Source: Fragilaria crotonensis (Eukaryota; Bacillariophyta; Fragilariophyceae; Fragilariales; Fragilariaceae). Taken from it: a DNA stretch of 32,911 nucleotides. The stretch covers positions 1 to 32,911 of the forward strand of contig JAKSYS010000691.1 in assembly GCA_022925895.1 (NCBI GenBank). The letters are read 5' to 3'. The translations under genes were made by a program, and so were the position numbers. Shown piece after piece: positions 8,588 to 18,471 of the stretch. Position 1 is the first letter of the stretch; every line of letters starts with the position of its first letter. The notes under the pieces were generated by a model. It was given only the letters and a program-made list of their open reading frames with translations. It was not told the DNA's origin and searched no databases.

Positions 8588-11500
8588 ATGGCCACATCCA
8601 AGCCTCGCATGAGTGCTCGCCAAGCTGCAGCGCGACAACGCATTCAGCACACCGACTCACCATCGGGCTCTGCACCACCATTTGAAACTAGAGCCCCTGG
8701 ATGGGTCTTCAACCCTGGACGTCGTGAGGAGAGGCGCCTCATAGAGGCCATGATATCCCACCTTCAGGATGACCCGACCGTCATGGATGCGGACGTCCTT
8801 CGGTTTGTGTATAAAGAGTGGCCGATGCTTGCGTCATCCATGAACACCAAAACAACAGTTACGAATGTAAAAAGGAAACTACTTACAATGAATGTATCCT
8901 ACATCCATCGTACGTCCGATAATGACTGGGGATTCTGGAATGATTTCACATTTCCCGGACTACTGGACGTACACCCACCTCCAGAGACACTGACAATGTT
9001 GGACACAAATGTCACTCCTGACATCAGGGATATTCCACCACACAATGCAGTGGTCATCACGGCACGCCTCCCTGTTGCCGAGGACAGTCTCCAACATGAC
9101 AAACAAGCACCACAACCCAGTGCTGGTGGTATGCGTTATGCAAGTTCCACGACGCCTGGATCCCCATGGAAGAAGGCAACGAATCCATCAGTTGTGGACT
9201 CGGACTATGATGACGACAGGAAACTACCATACAACATGGAGTCCGGTGGTTTTGCACAGCTGCAGTCGACACACGACCGGGACCACCTGACAAAGGAACA
9301 TACTACATCCCCACGGCTGTCCGTTCACAGTGCATCAGACGAGGACTCGATATCCGCAGATGATACTGGCTTCTCATCTCCGACACCATCGGACATTGAC
9401 GACGAAGGATTCCAGTCCGTCCGCGCTCGCAAGCATCGAGTTAAAATGGCAAATAAGGAAGCCATCTCAAACATCCACTTCTCGAATGTCAACATGACGC
9501 ACCAGCAACCAACGGCAGACTCACAAATTATCGATTTGCTCACCCCACCCAGTCGGAATACACCGTCTTCTGTTCATTCCACAGTCTCCAAAACGATACG
9601 CCGCCAAGCAAAGCTTACCACTTTCCGCGAGCTCCTAAATGATCACATCCAGGAAGCCATGCTTGACGTTGATCGACGTGCTGCGACTTTGGCGGAACAC
9701 CTGACTAAACATGAGGCACTACTCCAACATGCAGAACACAAACACACCGTGGTTCAAGAGAAAGATGACAAGCGCTTGGCTTATCGGGAATCCCTCCTGA
9801 AGCGCTGGGAATCTCGGATGACAGAACGCGCCAACGACCTTGCTGCTATGGAACAACGTTACACCGACGACATGGCTCAACGTGAACGCGATCTTTCTAC
9901 GTTAGAACACCGTACTCAGGGCGTCTACGATGCACACAAACGTCGCATCGATGAGGTCACACTCCAAAGCGAGCTTGCCATCAGATCCTGTCATGAGACT
10001 ACACTGAAGCAATTTACGGCTGACATTGCAGTGCACCAGTCCACACAAGAGGATCGGACAACCAAATTCTGTGCCGACCAAGTACAGCAGCATCTTGAGA
10101 GTCACTTGGAAACCTTCACCGAGCATGCAAGGGGTATCCGTGACCAACTCCTAGCCCGCATGAGAACAGACGTTCAGCGCACTTTCTCAGATGCGCATCA
10201 GGGAGAGGACAGTAGGCTCCACGCACCTCCGGGTGAGGATGCTCACATACCACCTCCACAGCGCGACCCTCAACACCAGCTCCCATCTTCAACAATGAGT
10301 GATGCGGATAGGCCTCCGCATGCAGCGGGAGCAACCCCATTGGCAGCCACACGACGCTGGAAGGACGTTGATTATTCCGAGATTGCACGTGCATCAGCAG
10401 ATGTTCCCCAGGCTCCACGCTCTGATGCCACCACTCACAGCGGTACTACTGGCCCCACTGGCGCCTATGGCAACCCGAGGGATATGGAAAACGCATGGCA
10501 ACCACCACTCCCACAGACGAAGTGGGCAGATCCAGATTTCCAGATCTCACAACTCCGCAAAGCCACTACCCCGACTCGCTTGAGAGGCCGAGAGCGAAAC
10601 GCGGTGATGGTCTTCTACAACTCGTTTGTGGATTTTCATAAAATCTATCGTGTCCCCATAAAGATCCTAGACGACATCCGCATCGATCGATTGGATGATG
10701 ACCGGGAGACATTATACCCACCTGGATTGCTTGACTCCGATCCAGATCTGCACGCATGCTACAGTGCCGCTATCTATGCGCGATTGGAGGAAGAAGATGT
10801 TCTGGACCCTGCAGAACCCCTTTATGTGGGTTTGCTGCAAATGTATAATTCCCGACGCGATGGCTATGCACTTCTCAAGGCCATCTTGGCGACAACGTTG
10901 ATGGTTCATTCGCATGACCTGGGACGTCTCAGTACTCCACCGACAGCACAGCCGGGATCGACTCCGTACGAATTCGCTTGTAATCTTAACGATTTCTATC
11001 GCGGTCAGCAGCAATTCAACCGGACCTATACTCCGAGGGAGCGGGCGATGATGTTCTTACAAGGTATGGCCCAGGATCCTGGGTACACGATGGCCACGCA
11101 GCAGATCATGCATGACATACAGCAACTTTCGGAACATGTGCCCTTGCCAGGGAAATATTGTAATCCGACTCTTCCCCTGACCTTGCTGGCCCACCCGTCG
11201 GCAATCCATGCCACACGCAAAACATCGGCGTCCATCAATGTCACCCATGCCACACATGCCGGTGGCTCCACGTTTGATGGCGGCAACCCCCGTCGTGGTC
11301 TTGCCCACGACCGCAGTCGGAGCCGGGAACGTCACCACACGTCTGCCACTCCTCCCACCCGCCGGTCCTCGTCATTGCCACGGAGTCACACTGGATCACG
11401 TCCTCCCACAAGTCGAAATTTCGAACTCCAATGTCGTGCATGCGCCACTAATGGTCACTCGCACACTGACTGTCGGTTATTCCCAAAGATCGCAGCATGT

Positions 11501-14500
11501 CTCGATTTTATTTCTCAGAACCCGGCTGATGCCAAGGATGCACTTTATCAATATCGGAAGATGCAGCACCCTGATACTCGCCGTGCGGCTCGGGAGAAAG
11601 TTATAAAGGTACTACAAGGTTGTCTTCACCAAGGACATATTGGATACGATGACGACATTGACGACTTGGCAGATCAGCTAACTGGCAACTATTGGCCAGA
11701 TACTGACGAGCAATTGGCACCCATTTGCCAACTTCAACTGAGCTTTGACGAAAATGCGCAGCCTCAGCTACTGAGCACAACGATGCCATACTCACATGAT
11801 GAGCTTCGCACTGCGGCGTCCCCTGTTGTGTTCCCAGATTGTCGTATGATGACGGTTCCCCGTACACACATTCCACCTATGCCATTGCCCTGTCCTACTG
11901 GAACCACATCTCTGTCGCGCCTCTGTATTACACAAGGTGTCTCTCGTATCGACAATCGTCGCAATCTTGCGGATACGGGTGCTTCCGTATGCGCGACTGG
12001 TATGCGGGAGATTCTTCATGACTTCACACCCCATACATACTACGCCATTGTGGGTTACGATGGCACATCTACCCATGCCGCTGGTCAGGGTACCGCCCAT
12101 ATCCGTAACCCTATTACAGGGTGCATTGATGAGATGTTCTTTGTCTATGTGCCGTCCATAGTTGGTAATATTGTGTCACTTGAGCACCATGCACGAACAC
12201 ACCCTGCTATCCATCGATGGACTCAGGAAGCAACACCAGTCACTGGCACTGGATGGGTGATCTTCTACGACAAAGATGATCGCATCGTGTCACGCTACAC
12301 CACATATCAGGAGCAAGGATTGTACTACATCCAAGACTTGCACTTTGTTCCGGCCCCTGTGGACCACCAGACTCATCAGGTCGTATCTTCCAGGCTCAAC
12401 ACTGTTTCTGGAGTTGAGGTCTCTGACGATGCTGACTCAACGGCAACGGTGAAAACAGCAACCAGGTCTATTCTGGACTGCGTCGATTTTGATCATCACC
12501 TCCAGGTTGATAACACGGCCATGCAGTTGCGACAATCTCAGGCAAGCACAAATCCAGTGTGTACTACTGTCCTCCCTCGCCGCGACGCCCGTGCATATGG
12601 TACAATTGCACGTATGGAAATCCGTAACAACATGGAGGCCGATGTGCTGAACTACGAAACATGGCACCAGCGCCTCGCTCACTGTTCGGAGAAACGCCTG
12701 CGATTGACACAGAAGTTTGTGGATGGGATCCCACAATTTCAGGCAACACCGATCCCGCATGTGGTCAATTGTCGCACTTGTGATGTGGCAAAACTAAAGA
12801 AGGCACCACGAGGACCATCGCAGGCCTGCTACCCACCTCTACAAGTTGGCCAGGTTTTCAGTATGGATATCGGATTCATCCGTGGACCGGGAAATCTTGC
12901 TGCGGTGCTGGCACGGACAGCAGATGCCACACCTAAAGTTATTGAAAGTCGCCAAGGGTTTGTCTGCTACCTTCTCATCATTGACAACAAATCCCGATAC
13001 ACATGGGTGTTTCCACTTAAATCAAAATCAGTCCCGCTCTCACTGGTCAGAACATTTCTGGAAATACATGGGAATAGCAAATGTGTCAATCGACGGATCC
13101 GCACCGATGGTGAAGGGTCACTGGCAGAATCCTCGGCATGTCGCGCTCTGTTCACAACTCTGGGATACACTCTGGAAAAGACTGCCACCGATGCCTCATC
13201 GCAGAATGGTCTAGCTGAGCGCCCGCATCAAACATTTGCTGCGATGGTACGCTGCCTACTATACTCGTCTTCTCTGCCCATCACCTTCTGGGCAGATGCA
13301 CTAGTGTATGCAAACTACATCAACAATCGACTTTATCACTCGGGTATCGATGATGTTCCGTACACAGTTTGGACGGGGCAACGGGCGAATGTGAAGCATT
13401 TGCGCGCATTTGGCGCCCACGTCACCGTCCGTCGGAGCGGACACCGCCCCACGAAAACGGATCCACACTACTATGACGGCAGATTCCTGCGTTTCGGGGC
13501 CACGGAACGCAATATCGTGTACTTCGACACCAAGACCAAGCGGGATAAGATTGCACGTCATTGTGCGGTGGACGAGTTCCACTACAGCACACCTGCATCG
13601 GACCGACCACAGGGAGCACAACATCTCCTGGACACTGTGCTTCCCAACCATGTTCCACCAGCCGATCAACCCCCAAGCAAGGATACATACTTGTTGGACT
13701 CATCGCTTGAGCTTAACGCAATGGATCAGGCACCGCATGCACCATTGGATACAATGCCTCCGTATCTCTCTGACACTCGGAAGGATTCGGATTTGTCCGC
13801 TGCCACTGCAGTAGCTGCCACCCTGTTGGGCGAGGAATGTCAGCAGGAGATCATACATCTCCAGTCGTCTACGGATATGTATGCAGAACCAACAGTTATG
13901 CGTATTCCGATGAACAATCTCCCCACTCTTGGCCTACTCACCCGCACCGATGACTATACTCACGCTGTTTATGTCCATGGTTGCCAAGAAGGTACAAAGC
14001 TCAGTCGCATGCCTCGCTGGCGATCTACGATCAAAAACTCAGTTATTCGTTCGGTTAACAACTGTACCATCAAATCCAAGGTGGATCTCATCCGCCACAT
14101 CACTGCAGCACGCTGTCGCCGCGACACACATGTTGAAATCCGATTTGCCAAGCCCGCGATTACGAAGTTGGGTTGCGACGAAATTCCCCAGCTGCATTTT
14201 GATCAATTACGGCACATCAACCAAATGCACATTGCACTTCGGGAACCACGCGATGAATCGACAGATGCTTTCCTCAACTTCACTCGTGCCCAACTGCGTA
14301 AACGTGAAGATTACCAACTCTGGCGTGACTCCGAATGGCAACAGCACGACAAGTACCTCATCCAAAATATGTTCGGTAGCCCTATCCCACGTCCTCCGGA
14401 CTCCACTGTACTTCCGTTTGTGTGGACTTACATAATGAAGGAGGATCCCATAACCAGTGAACTCAAAAAGAAGGCACGAGCAACATGCAACGGTGGCAAA

Positions 14501-16195
14501 AAGTACGGCAAAGCTGTCACCGTCGCTGAAACGTATGCGACTTGCGTTGAACAGCCGGCGTGTCGTCTCTACTGGTCCGTCACAGCCAGTGAATGCCTTG
14601 TGGCCATGGGTGCTGATGCAGGAAATGCATTTGCCGAAGCACCACCGGCGACGGAGCCCTTCTACATGCGCATTGACGACCAGTTTCGTGAATGGTGGAC
14701 GGAACATTTACATCGGGATCCGATACCGCAAGGATATGTTCTTCCTGTTAATCATGCACTACAAGGTCACCCTGAGGCACCTCGTCTCTGGGAAAAACAC
14801 ATTCATGGCATCCTTGTGAATGAACTCCACTTCACTCCAACTACACACGAGAAATGTCTCTACAGTCGCCGATCCACTGAAGCACCGGAGGCTCTCCAAA
14901 TGATCCTACGCCAAGTTGACGACTTCTCCGTGTCCGCGTCCGACCAAGCCGAGTGTCAAGAGATTATTCAACTTATTGGCAGTCACCTTACCGTCCCACT
15001 CAATGATCTGGGTCTCATTCGCAAGTTTAACGGTGTCAACATCCAACAGACGCGTTGGTTCATTAAGATATCCTGCGAGGACTACATCTTAAAGATCCTT
15101 CTCCACCATCAATGGCAGGACCTGAAAGCTTCCAACCTCCCATTACCCATGCGGAGCGACTCCAAGTATCAACGCGAGTTAGAGCTGGCCACACGACCCA
15201 CCACTCCACATGAGCAACTCCAGGTCCAAAAACAGGCAGGATTTTCATATCGCATGACCACGGGAGAACTCATATATGCTTTGGTTGTCGCCCGTTTGGA
15301 TATTTCGTTTGCCATCATTAAACTCTGCCAATACAATGCCAACCCAGCTGCCATCCATTACCAGGCGGTCCGTCACGTCTTTGCGTTCCTCAATAATACT
15401 CGCGAGGACGGCCTGATCTATTGGCGATCACGCCCACGCGAGGATCTCCCCGATATCAGTCCACCACCACCTCGATCCAATCCCGAATACCAACTCGAGC
15501 GACCCATTGTGCAGCCCACGACCCTGTTGGTATACTCTGATTCGGACTGGGGTTCCGATGCGTCACATCGCCGCTCTGTTACAGGAGTCATTATCCTCCT
15601 TGCTGGCGCTGCTGTGTTATACGTTACACACTACCAGAAGGCGGTTGCTCTGTCTAGTACCGAAGCCGAATTTGTGGCTGCTTCCGATGCTGGCAAACGA
15701 GCAATTTACATGCGCACTTTGCTGCATGACCTTGGCCTCGCGCAAGACAACCCGACTCAACTTCTTATCGATAACACGGGAGCCGTATTCATGGTGGACG
15801 CAGGCGCCCCTACCAAACGCACACGCCATGTCGACATCCGATACTTTGCCTTGTTAGAATGGAGTGACAGCGGACAGATCAAAGCCGAAGCTATCCCAAC
15901 CGATGCCAATATCAGCGATTCCATGACGAAAGCAACAGGGCGCATCAAGTTTCATCAACATGCCGATATATACATGGGACGCAATCCTCCGTATGATGTC
16001 CCTGATCGATCAGTACCACTACCACCTCAGCGATTTGTGCACATCAACACGTTTAATACGATTTCACTTCCCTTGGCTCCTCTCTCTGCCCTGCACCATC
16101 CGATCCTCTCCGCATTCACACTGGACACCACGGATTTTTCGGATCATACAGAGCATGGGAGGGTGAGAGGCTACAGTATACCGGTAATACTATAG
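8588..16195 (+). CDS. Copia gag-pol polyprotein, 2535 aa, intact
   Basis: The ATG at 8588 has a good context (CACCATGG). Residues 1-340 are an unrecognised, Ser/Thr/Asp-rich extension, and 345-526 look like a long coiled coil. A gag-like helical region spans about 674-880. The CCHC knuckle CRACATNGHSHTDC is at 949-962. The protease motif ADTGAS has its catalytic D at 1129. The HHCC integrase zinc finger uses H1360, H1365, C1395 and C1398. Integrase catalytic residues are D1427, D1507 and E1544 (D-x79-D-x36-E). RT residues are D2010 (ADAGNAF) and D2111-D2112 (QVDDFS, where many Copia RTs have YVDD). RNase H starts near YSDSDW (D2318), with SSTEAEF and LIDNTGA following. All key residues are present. 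Usual Copia polyproteins are about 1300-1500 residues, so this one is unusually long. The stop falls inside the 3' LTR. Confidence 0.94.
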   Translation: MATSKPRMSARQAAARQRIQHTDSPSGSAPPFETRAPGWVFNPGRREERRLIEAMISHLQDDPTVMDADVLRFVYKEWPMLASSMNTKTTVTNVKRKLLTMNVSYIHRTSDNDWGFWNDFTFPGLLDVHPPPETLTMLDTNVTPDIRDIPPHNAVVITARLPVAEDSLQHDKQAPQPSAGGMRYASSTTPGSPWKKATNPSVVDSDYDDDRKLPYNMESGGFAQLQSTHDRDHLTKEHTTSPRLSVHSASDEDSISADDTGFSSPTPSDIDDEGFQSVRARKHRVKMANKEAISNIHFSNVNMTHQQPTADSQIIDLLTPPSRNTPSSVHSTVSKTIRRQAKLTTFRELLNDHIQEAMLDVDRRAATLAEHLTKHEALLQHAEHKHTVVQEKDDKRLAYRESLLKRWESRMTERANDLAAMEQRYTDDMAQRERDLSTLEHRTQGVYDAHKRRIDEVTLQSELAIRSCHETTLKQFTADIAVHQSTQEDRTTKFCADQVQQHLESHLETFTEHARGIRDQLLARMRTDVQRTFSDAHQGEDSRLHAPPGEDAHIPPPQRDPQHQLPSSTMSDADRPPHAAGATPLAATRRWKDVDYSEIARASADVPQAPRSDATTHSGTTGPTGAYGNPRDMENAWQPPLPQTKWADPDFQISQLRKATTPTRLRGRERNAVMVFYNSFVDFHKIYRVPIKILDDIRIDRLDDDRETLYPPGLLDSDPDLHACYSAAIYARLEEEDVLDPAEPLYVGLLQMYNSRRDGYALLKAILATTLMVHSHDLGRLSTPPTAQPGSTPYEFACNLNDFYRGQQQFNRTYTPRERAMMFLQGMAQDPGYTMATQQIMHDIQQLSEHVPLPGKYCNPTLPLTLLAHPSAIHATRKTSASINVTHATHAGGSTFDGGNPRRGLAHDRSRSRERHHTSATPPTRRSSSLPRSHTGSRPPTSRNFELQCRACATNGHSHTDCRLFPKIAACLDFISQNPADAKDALYQYRKMQHPDTRRAAREKVIKVLQGCLHQGHIGYDDDIDDLADQLTGNYWPDTDEQLAPICQLQLSFDENAQPQLLSTTMPYSHDELRTAASPVVFPDCRMMTVPRTHIPPMPLPCPTGTTSLSRLCITQGVSRIDNRRNLADTGASVCATGMREILHDFTPHTYYAIVGYDGTSTHAAGQGTAHIRNPITGCIDEMFFVYVPSIVGNIVSLEHHARTHPAIHRWTQEATPVTGTGWVIFYDKDDRIVSRYTTYQEQGLYYIQDLHFVPAPVDHQTHQVVSSRLNTVSGVEVSDDADSTATVKTATRSILDCVDFDHHLQVDNTAMQLRQSQASTNPVCTTVLPRRDARAYGTIARMEIRNNMEADVLNYETWHQRLAHCSEKRLRLTQKFVDGIPQFQATPIPHVVNCRTCDVAKLKKAPRGPSQACYPPLQVGQVFSMDIGFIRGPGNLAAVLARTADATPKVIESRQGFVCYLLIIDNKSRYTWVFPLKSKSVPLSLVRTFLEIHGNSKCVNRRIRTDGEGSLAESSACRALFTTLGYTLEKTATDASSQNGLAERPHQTFAAMVRCLLYSSSLPITFWADALVYANYINNRLYHSGIDDVPYTVWTGQRANVKHLRAFGAHVTVRRSGHRPTKTDPHYYDGRFLRFGATERNIVYFDTKTKRDKIARHCAVDEFHYSTPASDRPQGAQHLLDTVLPNHVPPADQPPSKDTYLLDSSLELNAMDQAPHAPLDTMPPYLSDTRKDSDLSAATAVAATLLGEECQQEIIHLQSSTDMYAEPTVMRIPMNNLPTLGLLTRTDDYTHAVYVHGCQEGTKLSRMPRWRSTIKNSVIRSVNNCTIKSKVDLIRHITAARCRRDTHVEIRFAKPAITKLGCDEIPQLHFDQLRHINQMHIALREPRDESTDAFLNFTRAQLRKREDYQLWRDSEWQQHDKYLIQNMFGSPIPRPPDSTVLPFVWTYIMKEDPITSELKKKARATCNGGKKYGKAVTVAETYATCVEQPACRLYWSVTASECLVAMGADAGNAFAEAPPATEPFYMRIDDQFREWWTEHLHRDPIPQGYVLPVNHALQGHPEAPRLWEKHIHGILVNELHFTPTTHEKCLYSRRSTEAPEALQMILRQVDDFSVSASDQAECQEIIQLIGSHLTVPLNDLGLIRKFNGVNIQQTRWFIKISCEDYILKILLHHQWQDLKASNLPLPMRSDSKYQRELELATRPTTPHEQLQVQKQAGFSYRMTTGELIYALVVARLDISFAIIKLCQYNANPAAIHYQAVRHVFAFLNNTREDGLIYWRSRPREDLPDISPPPPRSNPEYQLERPIVQPTTLLVYSDSDWGSDASHRRSVTGVIILLAGAAVLYVTHYQKAVALSSTEAEFVAASDAGKRAIYMRTLLHDLGLAQDNPTQLLIDNTGAVFMVDAGAPTKRTRHVDIRYFALLEWSDSGQIKAEAIPTDANISDSMTKATGRIKFHQHADIYMGRNPPYDVPDRSVPLPPQRFVHINTFNTISLPLAPLSALHHPILSAFTLDTTDFSDHTEHGRVRGYSIPVIL
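16157..16163 (+). other. Polypurine tract
   Basis: GGGAGGG abuts the 3' LTR and lies inside the gag-pol reading frame. This is the expected position of the plus-strand DNA primer. Confidence 0.7.
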
Positions 16196-16251
16196 CCACT
16201 TTCTAGACTACTATTATACCTTCGTATTGTAGTAGACTGGAGAGCCTGACA
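16164..16251 (+). repeat. Right (3') LTR, 88 bp
   Basis: Base-for-base identical to 8282-8369. The last codons of the gag-pol ORF and its TAG stop (16193-16195) lie inside it. Confidence 0.92.
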
Positions 16252-16256
16252 CAGTC
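16252..16256. repeat. Target-site duplication, right copy (CAGTC)
   Basis: Identical to 8277-8281. Removing the element and one copy rejoins the GTAC-rich intergenic tract. Confidence 0.9.
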
Positions 16257-16769
16257 CTCATGTACTCGTTACTGTACCTGGTACTCCGTACTCGAGTACT
16301 GTACCACTATCAGCAGATTAAGAGGATGTATGAATATGCATATAGATCCGACGGGCCATCCCGTGAGACTATGAGCAGCTTGCGCCATGCAGTGTACTCC
16401 AAGAGCCGAGGTCCAATAAGAAGTACAAGCAATGGTGGTAGTTTTTCTTCCGATGGTATATTTGAGTAGAGGTGGAGTCTACTACTAACGAGAGTAGAGG
16501 AAAGAACTGGAGAGGACCTGAATCTCACGAACAACATAATACTTCGCCTCTATTGAACAGTACTCCGTTGACAAACTGATCTTTTCAACTACACCAAGCA
16601 TAGCATTATGCCCCTAAAAAATCATCTCCAAGAAAGTGGTCGACTTCCGCCTACATGCCTGACGAAAGTAGTAATCAGCCTGATGCCTAGGAAATCGATG
16701 GGTCAACGCTGAATTCTCCTCATCAAAAAGCTATCGTTCTTGTATTTTCCACCCTGGGTTTTGTTCGCA
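16257..16769. other. Intergenic region downstream of the Copia element
   Basis: Starts with a GTAC-rich tract (for example GTACTCGAGTACTGTACC near 16288) that continues the pre-insertion sequence left of 8277. The rest should contain the 3' end of the minus-strand RING gene. No supported gene. Confidence 0.5.
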
Positions 16770-17520
16770 CTAGGAACCATCGACAGAACTCGGCTGCTCT
16801 GCTACAGTTTCACAAAAATCTTGCCGGCAGCATGGACAGAGCGGCTTGACTTCTTTCGCCATCCAAGTGCTGATACATTCGGTGTGAAAGGCATGACGAC
16901 AATCTTGGTTGGAACTAAATGTCACGGAATCGCCAACTTCGTACGGACACAGGCAGATAACGCAGGCTGCAGGCACGGGACGGTTCGCATTTGGATGATC
17001 TCCGGTGAGTTGGAGGGCAGCAAACTCGGAATCCACATTGATATTCTCGATATCACTGTCTTCGCGATCGATTTGTTGAGAGTCCTGTTTCGGCAGCAAA
17101 CACTTCGATGTAACCGACTTTGAAAGAAGCACTTATTAGCTGGACATGCATCTCAACACGACAACAAGCTTCCATAACCATCCCTGTCTATCTTTTTGTA
17201 CTCACCATTGTCGTGGATGTGATAGCGAGTTGAATTTTTCGTTCGTTCTCCTCGCGAGCCTGTCGCGACAAAACCTCATTTCGTATGGAGTCACCCAGGT
17301 GAAGCGTTCCGATTGCTGCCATTTGACGTAGATGTGCTGCCCGTGCCATGCGACTTTGCCAGCGATTTCGTCGGTAGGCGCAAATGATTGGTATGAGGCA
17401 GCATACAAGCAGAAGCACGTACCAAAGAACAAAGCCTAAGAATTGATTAAATCGCAGTTCTTCACTGTTCGAGGATTGCAGGAACCTGCTACCAAAGTCG
17501 CGGAAGGTGGACTCTAACAT
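16770..17520 (-). CDS. Membrane-anchored RING-H2 E3 ubiquitin ligase, one-intron paralog
   Basis: Exon 1 is 17520-17206 (105 codons); an 88-nt intron at 17205-17118 begins GTGAGT and ends CAAAG; exon 2 is 17117-16770. The splice is phase 0, and the product is 220 residues. Residues 25-49 are a transmembrane helix (FNQFLGFVLWYVLLLVCCLI and following) with basic RRNR after it. The RING-H2 ligands C157, C160, C178, H180, H183, C186, C199 and C202 have exactly the spacing of the paralog at 6353-7102. Around the junction TSTTM/SVTSK aligns with ATTM/ILTEK of the intronless copy, which fixes the intron position. Likely role: membrane-localised ubiquitin ligase of unknown substrate. The two genes are tandem paralogs now separated by a TIR element and the Copia insertion. 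Confidence 0.86.
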
Positions 17521-18471
17521 TACTTTCGTGAGGCGTGGAGATTCTTACAACTGCGCTGAGATTGATTGACCCAACTCCTTGTGGTATTCAGGTTTGTTTG
17601 TTCCTTTCTGCGTGGTTTTCGAATTGACACACATGCATGCACCGTGGTGCATCGAATGCAGAGAATGGGAGTATAGAGTACAAGTATAGAGTACGACGTA
17701 TAGGATACTTGGGATATGGCATGTGGCACGTATGGCACAATGCTCTGCATAAACGGTAGTACCAGGAAGTGAGTGTACATACAGAGTCTACCATGTCACT
17801 GCCAACTTCGGGTTCCCATGTTCCTTGACGTCACAGCTACGATGTGCACAGAAGAGTGTTTGTGTGAACTGTGAAGCCTCTGGGATCACTTCGAACTTGC
17901 GCCGGAGGACGAGCTACTTGCACCAACTGCAGTGCACTGTTCGTACTGGGTGATGGCAAACTACGAATACCACGTGACCAAGTGACCGTTACGCAAGTAC
18001 TCCGTATGATACTACTACAGTATGACATGGTAGTATCGTTTTTGTTTGAGTATGACTGCGTACACTACAAGTACCGTAGGAACAAGTTTGAACCACGCAT
18101 ACAGTACACAGTACCGCACGCACCGTGGACTTGGAGTACTGTCGTATGTACTGTAGCGAACGTGGTTCTGTGATACATGCATACATGTACAGTATGTAAA
18201 TATATGGAATAATAATACCAAATTAGTCCACAATACTCGAGTACTTGTACCAGGTACTGTGGTACAGTAGCACCGATAGTTTGCTTCGAGCAAGCAGGCG
18301 ATCTGCATAGAGCGAGGTGCATCCAATCGTAGGCAGTACTACTTTCTACAGACTGTGTCCGTAGAAATTTTGATGATGATTGCCGTATGCTGTATGCTGC
18401 ACGATATCCGACCCCCAACAAAGCGTGGCACCGGGACTCGTTGTCCATTCCGCCACACCGCACAACTTGTC
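17521..18471. other. Divergent promoter region between RING-H2 and TBCC genes
   Basis: 950 bp between the 5' ends of two divergent genes. It contains GTAC/TACT-rich tracts (17675-17780 and 18000-18275, for example ACTCGAGTACTTGTACC near 18236) and one TGACGTCA palindrome. The short frames here look non-coding. Confidence 0.5.
17826..17833. promoter_or_regulatory. TGACGTCA palindrome (CRE / bZIP-type site)
   Basis: Perfect 8-bp palindrome 306 bp upstream of the RING-H2 start and about 640 bp upstream of the TBCC start. bZIP factors bind this core, and TGACGT-type elements mediate CO2/cAMP responses in the diatom Phaeodactylum (established knowledge). Function at this locus is inference; a single copy could occur by chance. 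Confidence 0.35.

Larger units (their letters stand above)
8282..16251 (+). mobile_element. Apparently intact Ty1/Copia LTR retrotransposon with 88-bp LTRs
   Basis: The 7970-bp element is bounded by two identical 88-bp direct repeats starting TG and ending CA, flanked by CAGTC on both sides. Internal order: LTR, primer-site candidate (8370-8392), 218-nt leader, one uninterrupted gag-pol ORF (8588-16195), polypurine tract (16157-16163), LTR. Domain order (gag, zinc knuckle, PR, IN, RT, RNase H) is Ty1/Copia. Identical LTRs and an unbroken ORF suggest recent insertion and possible activity, though 88 bp gives little power to date it. The LTR is far shorter than usual for an autonomous element, where a few hundred bases are typical. 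Confidence 0.93.

Noticed and set aside
9057-16170. Many ORFs of 60-170 codons on both strands within gag-pol
   Set aside because: All are shadows of the single 2535-codon frame, and none carries a motif.
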